NCBI RefSeq assembly: GCF_038561935.1 | Contig: NZ_CP102770.1 | Coordinates: 4,774,001-4,838,000, forward strand | Direction of reading: 5' to 3' | From: Myxococcus stipitatus | GTDB lineage: Bacteria > Myxococcota > Myxococcia > Myxococcales > Myxococcaceae | DNA: 64,000 nt | Part shown: one piece after another, positions 18,488 through 26,294 of the stretch | Numbering within the stretch: the stretch's first letter is position 1 | Layout of the letters: every line of letters starts with the position of its first letter | Position numbers and translations under genes: made by a program | The notes under the pieces: generated by a model | Told to the model about the DNA's origin: nothing | What the model saw: the letters and a program-made list of their open reading frames with translations, nothing else | Databases searched by the model: none

Positions 18488-19292
18488 CGCGGGAGGGCTC
18501 AGGTGGGGGCAGGGCGCGCGCTGCTTCCCACACCGGCAGGAGCGCGTGGCTGACGGCCTGGACGACGTCGGCGAGGTGCTCGGGCCGTCCCTCGGGTTGA
18601 GGGGCTCGGAAGCGCGCCCACTTCTCCAGGCTCCAAGGGCTCTGGCCGAACGTGCCGGAGGCCAGCCGCTCCATCAGGTCCAGGGAGTCGCTTCGCGAGT
18701 CGAAGGCGAGCCGCAGCGCGGGCGCGAGCAGGGGCGCCTCGAGTGACGCGAAGCGGATGAGGAGGAACACGTCGAAGAGGTCCTTGGGGCGGAAGCGGCC
18801 CTTGCCTCGCTCGAAGAGTCCGTGGACCTTCCACGCGAACATCGACTCGGGGCGGACGGCGAGCACATGTGCAGGGGCGCCATCGGTCGACGGATAGTCG
18901 AGCCAGACGGGCGGAGGCACTGTCTCGTCGCCGAAGCCGATGTCGATGCGGAGCTCGAAGGAGGAGGCGCCACCGGGCCATCGTGTCTCGACATGGAGGC
19001 GCACGCCGGGGAAGTCGGTCTCCTCCCAGATGACCTCGGAGCGAAGCGCGCCGAAGGAGTAGCCGTCCTCGACGTCAACGCTCAAGACCTGCTCCACGAG
19101 CCGCAGTGTCCGAGGGACATCGAACGGGAAGGTCGCGAGGAAGTCGAGGTCCTCGACCCTGCGAGGCACGGTGCCGCTCCAAAGGCGCATCATCAGCCCG
19201 CCCCGAAGGACCAGGGCTGATGCATCCGGCGAGCGGGCGAGCCGTCGCAGCACCGCAACGGCCGAGTGGAGCGGAAGATCGTCGGGGTTCAT
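18471..19292 (-). CDS. AbiEii/AbiGii-type nucleotidyltransferase
   Basis: 273 residues from ATG 19292, which has a GGAGGG ribosome site six bases upstream; an ATG at 19376 would start a 28-residue extension that does not resemble the family and overlaps the upstream stop. NTase hallmarks: GG at 31-32 in LRGGLMMRLWSG, DLD at 48-50 in RRVEDLDFL, a third acidic strand in ELRIDIGFGD, and the AbiEii-type helix FAWKVHGLFERGKGRFRPKDLFDVFLL. Family members transfer nucleotides onto tRNA or protein substrates and act as toxins in AbiE systems, but no AbiEi-type antitoxin lies next to it. Third gene of the RNA-ligase cassette. Confidence 0.8.
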   Translation of the reverse strand: MNPDDLPLHSAVAVLRRLARSPDASALVLRGGLMMRLWSGTVPRRVEDLDFLATFPFDVPRTLRLVEQVLSVDVEDGYSFGALRSEVIWEETDFPGVRLHVETRWPGGASSFELRIDIGFGDETVPPPVWLDYPSTDGAPAHVLAVRPESMFAWKVHGLFERGKGRFRPKDLFDVFLLIRFASLEAPLLAPALRLAFDSRSDSLDLMERLASGTFGQSPWSLEKWARFRAPQPEGRPEHLADVVQAVSHALLPVWEAARALPPPEPSRVSTTR

Positions 19293-19372
19293 GGGGTGCC
19301 CTCCACCACGATGCGGTACGCGAGGCCGCTGCGCAGGCGCAGCCGCGGCCCGCGCGGGAAGCGCGTCGTTGT

Positions 19373-20563
19373 TCATGGCGTGCCATCCAACCAGCCTCGG
19401 TCCAGGCCGTGGTTGGAGTCGTAGACGGTGTACTCGCGCAGCCGCTGCGTGAGCGGATAGCCCAAGCCCGCGAGGTCCTCGAGCAGCGCGGTGAAGCGCG
19501 CGTCGGCGTTGGCTCGGCCGAGCCCGTAGGCGCGCAAGGTGACGAAGCGCTCGGCGGCTCCGTCCTCACGCACCTTGCGCGCGTTCCGTGACAGGTGCGC
19601 ACCGTGCCGCGTGCAGCGCGCCTGGAGCGCGTCCAGGTCACCACCGCTCGCGGGCAGGAGGACCTTCACGTGGAACTCGAAGTAGTTGGCGGGCTGCGCA
19701 CGCGCCGCGGCGTCGTCCTCGGGCATGTCGCGATTCTTCCCCAGCGCCTCCAGCTTCATGCGCGTCACGTCGAAGCCCTGGCCCGCGAGCGCACGCGCCA
19801 TCCCCCTCACTTCCTCCTGCGCGTGCCGGAGCGTGCCGTGGTGATACGAGGCCGTCATGGGCTGGAAGGGCTCAGCGCCTCGGCCCAGCTCGATGAAGAT
19901 GCACTTCACCGAGGCCGCGTCGCAGAACGCGCGGAAGCGCTCGAGGTCCTCCTCGGAGCGCGCGGAGATGGTGAGGTGCGCCTCGTACGCGCCACCAGGA
20001 GAGAGGGGACGCAGCAGGTCCGCCAGCTCCAGGTAGGGCCTGTGCCGCATGTTCACGAAGAACTTGTTCCCCTCCATCTCGCCAAGCGTTCGCTGATATC
20101 CATCGGGCAGCCACGCACTGTCCCAGCCATACCCACCCTCGCCACGAGGCTGGGTGAGCAGCGAGCCGGAGATGGCTCCCTCGAAAATCTGGACGTGGTC
20201 GGGATCCCCATCCGCGGAGTAGGCCACCGCCACGCGAGTGCGCCCCCGTCGGCCACCATGCTCCGCGAAGAAGTCCCGCGCTCCACGCGCCAGCAGCTCC
20301 TGCTTGAAGCGCGCACCCGAAAAGGACTCGCCACCCTCCAGCTCCAGCGCCGTGGTCTCCACGATGCACGGAGCATCGAGCTTCGCGAAGGCCGCCAGCA
20401 CCTTGTGCTTCGCGACCGAGGCCAGGTCGAGCGGCGCGGTGAGCGCGTCGTCCTCGACGCCAGGGAGGGGGATCTTCCGCCAGGTGATGTCGATGCCCGC
20501 CAGGAGGCGGATGACCTCATCGGCCTTGTGGCGGTTGCCGGTGACGAGAATGGCCCGAGTCAC
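19373..20563 (-). CDS. Ham1/RdgB-like domain fused to an uncharacterised C-terminal domain
   Basis: 396 residues from GTG 20563, which overlaps the RNA ligase stop (GTGA). Residues 3-185 follow the non-canonical NTP pyrophosphatase fold: ILVTGNRHKADEVI, VETTALEL, a GEGGYGWDSAWLPDG loop, and TLGEM followed by NKFFVNMRHR. The catalytic Asp of the EDTAL/EDSGL motif is replaced by Thr (ETTAL near 69-73), so pyrophosphatase activity is uncertain. Residues about 190-396 form a second domain with AYEAHLTIS, YFEFHVKVLL and HGAHLSRNARK, and ending REYTVYDSNHGLDRGWLDG; I do not recognise it. The HLT and FHV strands recall, weakly, two-histidine phosphoesterases. Confidence 0.78.
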   Translation of the reverse strand: MTRAILVTGNRHKADEVIRLLAGIDITWRKIPLPGVEDDALTAPLDLASVAKHKVLAAFAKLDAPCIVETTALELEGGESFSGARFKQELLARGARDFFAEHGGRRGRTRVAVAYSADGDPDHVQIFEGAISGSLLTQPRGEGGYGWDSAWLPDGYQRTLGEMEGNKFFVNMRHRPYLELADLLRPLSPGGAYEAHLTISARSEEDLERFRAFCDAASVKCIFIELGRGAEPFQPMTASYHHGTLRHAQEEVRGMARALAGQGFDVTRMKLEALGKNRDMPEDDAAARAQPANYFEFHVKVLLPASGGDLDALQARCTRHGAHLSRNARKVREDGAAERFVTLRAYGLGRANADARFTALLEDLAGLGYPLTQRLREYTVYDSNHGLDRGWLDGTP

Positions 20564-21318
20564 GGGAGCACTTCCTTTGATGGGGACGCTTCGGGGCGCC
20601 AGTTCCAATGGGCGGGGCGCCCGGTGTTCTCTGGAAGCAGGCCCCCGTCCACCTTGTCGCGGCGGACATACTTGGCCAGGAAATCCACCCTGACACCCGA
20701 GCCGTCCCGTCGCTCGAGTCGCCACACCGCGCCCTCCACCGAGTCCAGGGCGTGATGGAACCCCCGCGGCTGGAGGCGAGACATCGCGGACGCGATATCC
20801 AGCGGCCCCCCTTCGTGAACCAGGCCCGGGGTGACGAAGTCCGCGACCCGCAGGCGCTCGGTCACCTGGGTCCACGGCAGGCGCTGTCCCTGGCTCATCA
20901 AGTCGAAGGCAACGAAGGGCTCATGGGTGAGCGCATAGCGGGTGCTGTGCGCCAGCGCGAGCCACTCGCCCACGAGCCACTCGCCAGGCTTCAACACGGC
21001 CATGAATCGCTCCGAGTGGGCCGCGACCCAGTCCGCCCAGAGCCTGCGGGCTTCGTTGGGAGAGTGTGCGGCCAGCCGTCCCTCGCGACCCAGCGCGAGG
21101 AGCGTGTCACCCTGTCGCGCGGCGGCGACACAGGACCCGTCCAGCTTCTCCAGGACGACGACATGGTCTCGGGCATCACGCACCTGCTCGGTGCAGACAC
21201 GCGCGAGCGCGGGAGGAAGGTGCCTGTCCGCGGGGCCGGTCCGCGAACCTGGCAGGTGCGGAATCGAGCCGTAGGCCTTGCGGCCCAGCGGACGGAGCTC
21301 GGGGTCGGAGAGGTTCAC
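20560..21318 (-). CDS. RNA ligase (nucleotidyltransferase-fold, Rnl-type)
   Basis: 252 residues from GTG 21318. Motif I is VLEKLDG with the adenylated lysine Lys58; motif III-like strands lie in GEWLVGEWLALAHSTRYAL; motif IV is SVEGAVWRL (Glu195); motif V is VDFLAKYVRR with Lys216. This is the covalent nucleotidyltransferase core of ATP-dependent RNA ligases that seal 3'-OH/5'-phosphate RNA ends. It is short and lacks a visible extra C-terminal domain. First gene of a three-gene cassette, with its stop overlapping the next start. No tRNA or other obvious RNA substrate lies nearby. Confidence 0.87.
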   Translation of the reverse strand: MNLSDPELRPLGRKAYGSIPHLPGSRTGPADRHLPPALARVCTEQVRDARDHVVVLEKLDGSCVAAARQGDTLLALGREGRLAAHSPNEARRLWADWVAAHSERFMAVLKPGEWLVGEWLALAHSTRYALTHEPFVAFDLMSQGQRLPWTQVTERLRVADFVTPGLVHEGGPLDIASAMSRLQPRGFHHALDSVEGAVWRLERRDGSGVRVDFLAKYVRRDKVDGGLLPENTGRPAHWNWRPEASPSKEVLP

Positions 21319-21370
21319 CGTGCCCGACGATGCTCAATCCAGGGCGCGGAGGCGAACGGAAAGGGACGAC

Positions 21371-21682
21371 CTACTGCAAGCGCTGGGACCGCGTGCGTGG
21401 GGACCGCACGCGCTCGCGCGGCCGCACCCGGTCCGAGACCAGCTCGTCGAGGAAGAAGAGGTCATCGCCCAACCCATCCACACGGACCTGGATGAGCGGG
21501 TCCGTGGGGTACTGCTGGATGGGGTCATCGTAGACGAGCGCCACGACGGTGCCGGTGCGGCCGAGGAAGCCCGGGCTGATGGTGCCATCCGTCGAATCGG
21601 GGACGACGGTGACGCGGTCTCCGATGTGCACGGGGGCACCTTCCACGTCTCGCTTCACGATGAGAGAGGGGTCCTGGGTCAT
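21371..21682 (-). CDS. carS: CarS-like antirepressor
   Basis: 103 residues beginning MTQDPSLIVKRDVEGAPV. It has an all-beta SH3-like pattern: GDRVTVVPDSTDGTISPGFLGRTGTVVAL, then DPLIQVRVDGLGDDLFFLDEL. In Myxococcus xanthus, CarS (about 111 residues) is an SH3-fold protein that binds the CarA/CarH repressors and blocks operator recognition, switching on carotenogenesis in light. Position after carR and the overlap of start with the carR stop (ATGA) are diagnostic. The acidic DDLFF surface fits the repressor-mimicry role. Its C-terminal tail is short and basic. Confidence 0.9.
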   Translation of the reverse strand: MTQDPSLIVKRDVEGAPVHIGDRVTVVPDSTDGTISPGFLGRTGTVVALVYDDPIQQYPTDPLIQVRVDGLGDDLFFLDELVSDRVRPRERVRSPRTRSQRLQ

Positions 21683-22347
21683 GGTGCGTAGGAGCGGGGC
21701 TTGAGGGAGCGGGAGAGGATGATGGCCGCCGCGCAGACGAGTGCCCAGGCGAGCAAGTGGTAGCCGGCGACGTGCCGCCAGTCCTGCTCACACGCGAGCT
21801 CTCCCACGAAAGCCCCCGTCGTGCCGACGCACAGTCCCGCGCACAGGGCGCGCAGGGGTTGAAAGGCCGCGCCGCGCAGCACCACCAGCGCGACGATGAG
21901 GGGCACGAGGTCCACCGCGAGGTGGCTCGCCGTACACACCCAGGCGGGAAGCGTCGCCGGCGAAGTGGGCGAGCCTCTCGCGAGCACGAGGGTCGCGGCG
22001 CAGGCCATGGCCAGCCCCACGGCGGCCCGGCGCAAGCCCCGCCCCCGGGGCGACAATGCGCCCCAGGCACAGACGCCGCTGGTCGTGAGCAGGAGCAACA
22101 ACAAGGGGGCTCGCTGGAGCAGGGCGGGGCCGCTCAGCGCGCCCCCCACGAGCAGGACCGCGACCACCAGCAGCGCGATGGCACCGCACGACGCCATCAC
22201 CCACGCCGCCTGGGTGCGCCAGCGCCGCACGGGCTGATTCAACGCCAGCTCGCTGCGTGCGGTCTCGAGGGCTCGGGAGAGGGCGCTCGCCTCCACGCGA
22301 GGCTCCTCGTTGAGCAAGGCGTCGATGTCGATCGGCGTCTTCATCAC
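21679..22347 (-). CDS. carR: CarR-like membrane anti-sigma factor
   Basis: 222 residues with a soluble N-terminal segment of about 45 residues and six hydrophobic segments, matching the size and topology of M. xanthus CarR (about 221 residues). CarR holds CarQ inactive at the inner membrane in the dark and is lost on blue-light exposure. It also resembles NrsF/DUF1109-type anti-sigma factors. The start overlaps the carQ stop and the stop overlaps the carS start, so synthesis is coupled to CarQ, as expected for a sigma/anti-sigma pair kept near 1:1. Confidence 0.9.
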   Translation of the reverse strand: MMKTPIDIDALLNEEPRVEASALSRALETARSELALNQPVRRWRTQAAWVMASCGAIALLVVAVLLVGGALSGPALLQRAPLLLLLLTTSGVCAWGALSPRGRGLRRAAVGLAMACAATLVLARGSPTSPATLPAWVCTASHLAVDLVPLIVALVVLRGAAFQPLRALCAGLCVGTTGAFVGELACEQDWRHVAGYHLLAWALVCAAAIILSRSLKPRSYAP

Positions 22348-22898
22348 GCCTCTCCCAACGCGCCGAGAATCTCCCGGAGCTTTTCGTAACCCCGGTGGGC
22401 GCGGAGCCTCGCCGCGCCCGCGCTGATGCCTCGGAGCTCGGCGATCTCGTCGAAGGACCAGCCCTCCACCTTGCTCAGCACCACGGCCTCGCGGTGGTCG
22501 GGCGGGAGCTGCTGCAGCGCGTCCAGCAGGTGCTGGCGCAGGGAGGGGTCTCCAGAGGGAGGCGGCGCGGAAGTGGGGGCGCCCGTGCTGGCCTCCGCGG
22601 CGTAGGCCTCCACGTGGTGGCGATGTCTCAGCGAGTCTCGCGCGGCATTCGCGGCGATGGTCATCAGCCAGGGGATGAAGCGAGTCCCGGGCTCGTAGCG
22701 GCCTCGGGCTCGGATGACGGACAGGAATGTCGTCTGCAAGAGGTCCTCGGCGAGCGAGCCGTCCCGCACCATTCGCGTCAGGAACCCTTGAACCCGGCCG
22801 GAGTGCCGGGCGAACAAGGTCTCGAACGCGTCAGATGCACCGTCGCAGAACCGTTCCATGAGCGCTTCGTCCGAGGGACTCCCCATCACCCGGCTCAT
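22344..22898 (-). CDS. carQ: CarQ-like ECF sigma factor
   Basis: 184 residues. Region 2 (about 20-95) contains AFETLFARHSGRVQGFL, the -10-binding stretch SLAEDLLQTTFLSVIRARGRYEPGTRFIPWLMTIAANAARD, and region 4 (about 125-178) contains QQLPPDHREAVVLSKVEGWSFDEIAELRGISAGAARLRAHRGYEKL, a helix-turn-helix for -35 recognition. In M. xanthus CarQ drives its own operon and crt genes in light. ATG 22898 chosen; ATG 22886 would give 180 residues. First gene of carQRS. Confidence 0.92.
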   Translation of the reverse strand: MSRVMGSPSDEALMERFCDGASDAFETLFARHSGRVQGFLTRMVRDGSLAEDLLQTTFLSVIRARGRYEPGTRFIPWLMTIAANAARDSLRHRHHVEAYAAEASTGAPTSAPPPSGDPSLRQHLLDALQQLPPDHREAVVLSKVEGWSFDEIAELRGISAGAARLRAHRGYEKLREILGALGEA

Positions 22899-23001
22899 GG
22901 ACGGCCCACCCTGAAATGTGTTTCGGGAGCCGCGAGCGGACCTTTCGCCGCGGTCAACCCGTTGGAATCACGGGGGATTCCAGGCACCCCCTCTGAAAGT
23001 T
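22899..23001 (-). promoter_or_regulatory. probable light-responsive carQRS promoter region
   Basis: The 103-base gap upstream of carQ is the only place for an operon promoter, and carQRS promoters in M. xanthus are CarQ-dependent and autoregulated. It contains a perfect inverted repeat GGAATC (22964-22969) / GATTCC (22976-22981) separated by six bases, and a short palindrome TGAAAGTTTCA (22994-23004) that overlaps the upstream gene's stop. No classical sigma-70 boxes are seen. The precise start site cannot be set from sequence. Confidence 0.45.
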
Positions 23002-24198
23002 TCACCCAGGCATCAGTATCAGCCGGGCAATCTCTGGCGGAGCCCCCACACGCATCGGCGGGCCGACGAAGCCGCAGCCCCGGCTGACGTAGAGCTGTGA
23101 GTCGCCCGTGCGACTGAGCCCCGCGTTGCGGCTGCCCCACACGGCGCCCGCCACCAGGTTGCCCGGGAACATCTGCCCGCCGTGGGTATGGCCGGAGATC
23201 TGGAGCCCCACGCCGCGCCGGGCCACTTCGTCGAAGTTGGACGGCTGATGTGCCAGGAGCACGGAGGCGCGGTCCGGACTCACCTCGCGCAGCGCCGCGT
23301 CCAGGTCGTACCCGGGCTCGCCCATGCGGAATGCGCTCCAGTCGTCCACCCCCGCCAATGAGAAAGAGGCTCCCGTGTCCCCGATGGACACGGCGCGGTT
23401 GCGCAGCACGGTGATGCCCAGTCGCTCCAGGAAGGCCACCCATGACGTTGCGCCGGAATAGTAATCATGATTGCCGGTGACGAAGAACACTCCATGGCGA
23501 GCGGCCAGCGCGCCGAAGCCCGCGACGTAGGGGCCCAGCCTGCTCACCGGACCATCCACCAGGTCGCCGGTGAGGACGATGACGTCGGGCATCAGCGCGT
23601 TGGTGCGCGCGACCAGCTCATCCACGAAGTGGCGCTGGAGCACGTCGCCCACGTGGATGTCCGTCAGCTGCACCAGGGAGAAGCCATCCAGGGCCCGAGG
23701 CAGGCGCGGCAGCCGCACGGGCGTGTCGCGCACGTCGGGCGGGTGGAACGCGCGCCACGCCCCGAAGCCGCTCAGTCCGAGGCCCGCGATGCCCGCGCCC
23801 ACGGCCAGCCCTCCGGTGAGGACCGCGCGGCGCTCAGGGGACGGGGGAAGCGAGGCGGGTGGCTCGCTGGGGGGCACGGGGCCACGCCAGACCCGGCTCG
23901 CCACGCGCTGCGCCACTTCCACGGCCAGCGTGCAGAAGAACATGTACATGACCAGGCCCATCCACGTGAGCAGCCCGATGCCCACGAGCCGCATGCTCTC
24001 GGAAGGGAACCAGACGCCGAAGGAGCGGAACCCGGCCGCGCCCACGAAGCCCGAGACGAGCAGGACCTGGGCGCCTCGGCGAAGGCCCCGGTGCGCCGTC
24101 AGGTCGCGGATGAGCCTGCGGTAGAGATAGACGTGCGCGACGCCGAGCAACGTCAGGATGGGGACGAACCACAACAGGAAGGTCAGCCAGCGGGGCAT
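23002..24198 (-). CDS. metallophosphoesterase with N-terminal membrane region
   Basis: 398 residues from ATG 24198, preceded by AAGAGGG on the minus strand. The first about 160 residues contain four hydrophobic segments plus a Pro-rich cytoplasmic loop, then the calcineurin-like domain: LTDIHVGD, LTGDLVDGP, VTGNHDYY and the C-terminal GHTHGGQMFPG, the metal ligands of class III phosphoesterases. Similar proteins act on UDP-diacylglucosamine (LpxH-like) or nucleotides, but the membrane region argues for a surface-facing or membrane-lipid substrate. ATGs further upstream would read over the divergent gene's promoter. Confidence 0.88.
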   Translation of the reverse strand: MPRWLTFLLWFVPILTLLGVAHVYLYRRLIRDLTAHRGLRRGAQVLLVSGFVGAAGFRSFGVWFPSESMRLVGIGLLTWMGLVMYMFFCTLAVEVAQRVASRVWRGPVPPSEPPASLPPSPERRAVLTGGLAVGAGIAGLGLSGFGAWRAFHPPDVRDTPVRLPRLPRALDGFSLVQLTDIHVGDVLQRHFVDELVARTNALMPDVIVLTGDLVDGPVSRLGPYVAGFGALAARHGVFFVTGNHDYYSGATSWVAFLERLGITVLRNRAVSIGDTGASFSLAGVDDWSAFRMGEPGYDLDAALREVSPDRASVLLAHQPSNFDEVARRGVGLQISGHTHGGQMFPGNLVAGAVWGSRNAGLSRTGDSQLYVSRGCGFVGPPMRVGAPPEIARLILMPG

Positions 24199-24365
24199 GG
24201 CCCTCTTGCATAGCGGAAGCCCCGAGGGGACGCCCGCGCATTTCGAGCCAGGGCCGTCACCCCTGTCAGCGGGCAAGCGGTCACGCTTCTGCTTCCGTGA
24301 GGGCACGTACCGGGGCAGTCTGGGCGCGTTCATCGCCGGACTCCGGCCTGCTTCCGAGGACCCTC

Positions 24366-24848
24366 ATGTTCCGCTCGCTTCTGTTGTGTGCCCTGCTCCT
24401 GCCCTTGTTGGGCTGTGGTGATGACTCGCCGGGGCAGGGGAACCCGGACAACGGCGACCCGACGAAGGTGACGTACGCGGAGAGCCTGAACGTGGACCTG
24501 TCGACGATGACCCGCCTGCCCAGCGGCCTGTACCTGCAGGACCTGGGTGCCGCGGGCACGGGCGCGGAGGCGACGGACGGGGCGCGGGTCCAGGTGCACT
24601 ACACGGGCTGGCTTCCCGACGGGACGATGTTCGAGTCCTCGGAGAACAAGGCGCCCATCGCCTTCAACCTGGGGCGGCGGCAGGTCATCGACGGCTGGGA
24701 CCAGGGCATCCTGGGCATGCGTGTCGGGGGCAAGCGGCGCCTCATCATTCCCTCCTCGCTGGGCTACGGCTCGCAGGGCTCTTCGTCGGGCCGCATTCCG
24801 CCGTACACGGTCCTCATCTTCAACGTGGAGCTCATCTCCGTCCGCTGA
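24366..24848 (+). CDS. FKBP-type peptidyl-prolyl isomerase lipoprotein
   Basis: 160 residues from ATG 24366, with signal MFRSLLLCALLLPLLGC and a canonical LLGC lipobox, then a short Gly/Asn linker. The FKBP domain (about residues 55-160) shows VQVHYTGWLPDGTMFESS, PIAFNLGRRQVIDGWDQGILGMRVGGKRRLIIPSSLGYG and IPPYTVLIFNVELISV, i.e. the rapamycin-binding proline-isomerase core. It probably works on proteins in the periplasm or at the outer membrane. The first ATG at 24297 would add 23 residues lacking the signal, so it was rejected. Confidence 0.92.
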   Translation: MFRSLLLCALLLPLLGCGDDSPGQGNPDNGDPTKVTYAESLNVDLSTMTRLPSGLYLQDLGAAGTGAEATDGARVQVHYTGWLPDGTMFESSENKAPIAFNLGRRQVIDGWDQGILGMRVGGKRRLIIPSSLGYGSQGSSSGRIPPYTVLIFNVELISVR

Positions 24849-24881
24849 AGCGGGCCAGGGCGGCGGAGGCACTCGCCGCGT

Positions 24882-24902
24882 CCCGGGCTCGGGTTGCCCG
24901 GG
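24882..24902 (+). terminator. hairpin after the FKBP gene
   Basis: Stem CCCGGGC (24882-24888) / GCCCGGG (24896-24902) with a seven-base loop, 33 bases after the FKBP stop. No T-run follows. Another pair of hairpins, 24925-24945 and 24946-24958, follows immediately and precedes the next gene. Confidence 0.5.
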
Positions 24903-24924
24903 GGCACATGCGGGGTGATATAGG

Positions 24925-24958
24925 CGCCCCAGGTTCGCTGGGGCGTCGGGAGACCCGA
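24925..24958 (+). other. two adjacent hairpins in the 5' leader of the cyclic-nucleotide-binding gene
   Basis: CGCCCCAG (24925-24932) / CTGGGGCG (24938-24945) with a five-base loop is followed directly by TCGGG / CCCGA (24946-24958). Both are perfect. They lie about 50 bases ahead of ATG 25008 and could be RNA control elements or simply a second terminator for the FKBP gene. Confidence 0.4.
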
Positions 24959-25007
24959 GCACGGGTTTCGGACGTGGGGGTCGCAGGCCCGGCGAGGGGG
25001 ACTCGCA

Positions 25008-26204
25008 ATGTCACGGTCCGAGGCGGAAGTGCCCGAAGTGAGCAGCGAGGGAGGGGGCGCGGAGGGAACGCTCCAGGCGCTGCGGTCGCTGATGGGATTG
25101 GAGACCGAGGCGACGGCCGCGCGGCTCTACGAGGAGCTCAGCCTGGCGCAACGCGAGCGCCTGCTGCGCGAGGCCGAGCAGGCCCCTTCGGAGGTCCGCG
25201 CGCGTCTGTCCGAGGTGCTTCGCTTCGCGCGTGACTTCTCCGGCGCCGCGAGGCTGCTGTGCGGCTGCGGCGAGGATGCACGCGTGGCGGCCTTGTATGT
25301 CCAGGCGGGTCAGTACGTGGACGCGGCGGAGGCGTACCTGCGCGTGGGTGACGCGGAGCGCGCGGCCGCGGCCTTCGAGCGCGGTGGCGCGCTGGAGCGG
25401 GCCCTGGAGGTGTACCGGGGCCTGGGCTCGTCCGAGGCGGTGGCCCAGTGTCTGGTCCGCCTGGGGCGCCCCTTCGAGGCGGCGCTGGTCTACCGGGAGC
25501 TGGGGCATCCCCACTCGGAGGTGGAGGCGCTGGGCTGCGTCCCCGTGGGGGACGTGCGGTACGTGGAGTCGGTGCTGCGCATGTGCATGTTGCTGGACGC
25601 GGAGGGCTTCACGCGCCGCGCGCTGGCGCTGCTCGCGGACACGATGCGGGGCTCGGAGGCGGTGCGCGCGGACCCCGCGCTGGCGGCGGAGAAGGCGCGG
25701 CTGCTGCGGCGCATGGGCATGGAAGCGGAGGCCGAGGCCGTCATCGCCCGATTGATGGCGCAGGGCATCGTCCCGCGAGACGACGGCTACGAGTACCTCA
25801 AGGCGATTCCCATCTTCGGCGAGCTGTCGCTGGAGGACATGCGCGACCTCTACCGCGTGGCGCGGCAGGTCCTCATCCCCGCGGGCGCCGTGGTGCTGGA
25901 GAAGGGGACGATGGGGGTGGGCCTCTTCGTGCTGCTGGAGGGCACCGTGGAGGTCTTCAGCGGCACGGAGGACGACGCGCGGCGGCTCAACACGCTGGGG
26001 CCCGGCGCCCACCTGGGGGAGATCTCCCTGGTCCAGGACGCGCCCGTGTCCGCGCGCGTGAAGGCGCGCACGGCGGTCCGCGCGCTGCGCATCACCCGCG
26101 CGGGCTTCCAGCACTACCTGGACACGCACGAGTCCGCCGCGCTGCGCATCTATCGCCTCTTCACCCAGAACCTCGCCGCGCGGGTCCGGGCGCTCAGCGG
26201 TTGA
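25008..26204 (+). CDS. cyclic nucleotide-binding-domain protein with TPR-like repeats
   Basis: 398 residues. The N-terminal about 240 residues are helical with TPR-like repeats (AALYVQAGQYVDAAEAYLRVGDAERAAAAFERGGALERALEVYR). The C-terminal about 130 residues match a cNMP-binding domain: LIPAGAVVLEKGTMGVGLFVLLEGTVEVF, then PGAHLGEISLVQDAPVSARVKARTAVRALRITRAGFQ. The phosphate-binding cassette reads GEISLVQDAPVSARVKA, so the Arg of the canonical RSA is shifted; ligand binding is plausible but not certain. No DNA-binding domain follows, unlike Crp. Good GAGGGGG ribosome site before ATG 25008. Confidence 0.82.
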   Translation: MSRSEAEVPEVSSEGGGAEGTLQALRSLMGLETEATAARLYEELSLAQRERLLREAEQAPSEVRARLSEVLRFARDFSGAARLLCGCGEDARVAALYVQAGQYVDAAEAYLRVGDAERAAAAFERGGALERALEVYRGLGSSEAVAQCLVRLGRPFEAALVYRELGHPHSEVEALGCVPVGDVRYVESVLRMCMLLDAEGFTRRALALLADTMRGSEAVRADPALAAEKARLLRRMGMEAEAEAVIARLMAQGIVPRDDGYEYLKAIPIFGELSLEDMRDLYRVARQVLIPAGAVVLEKGTMGVGLFVLLEGTVEVFSGTEDDARRLNTLGPGAHLGEISLVQDAPVSARVKARTAVRALRITRAGFQHYLDTHESAALRIYRLFTQNLAARVRALSG

Positions 26205-26256
26205 TTGTCATATCAACGTGCGTCGGAAGGCTCGCGCGGACTTCTTCGAGCGCGAG

Positions 26257-26286
26257 TTGACACGGGCACGTGTCTGTCTTAACTAT
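26257..26286 (+). promoter_or_regulatory. strong sigma-70-like promoter with internal palindrome, upstream of the EF-G gene
   Basis: TTGACA (26257-26262) is a perfect -35. The -10 reads TAACTA at 26280-26285 (17-base spacing) or AACTAT at 26281-26286 (18). A perfect inverted repeat GACACG (26259-26264) / CGTGTC (26269-26274), separated by GGCA, lies between the boxes, in the right place for a repressor. The next gene, an EF-G paralogue, starts 355 bases downstream. Confidence 0.65.
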
Positions 26287-26294
26287 TCCTCATC

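Noticed and set aside
18471-19292. Calling the AbiEii-type gene a complete AbiE toxin-antitoxin system
   Set aside because: No AbiEi-type antitoxin lies next to it; the neighbour is the Ham1-like gene.
19292-19376. Start of the nucleotidyltransferase at 19376
   Set aside because: Gives a 28-residue Ala/Arg/Pro-rich extension. ATG 19292 has a GGAGGG ribosome site at good spacing.
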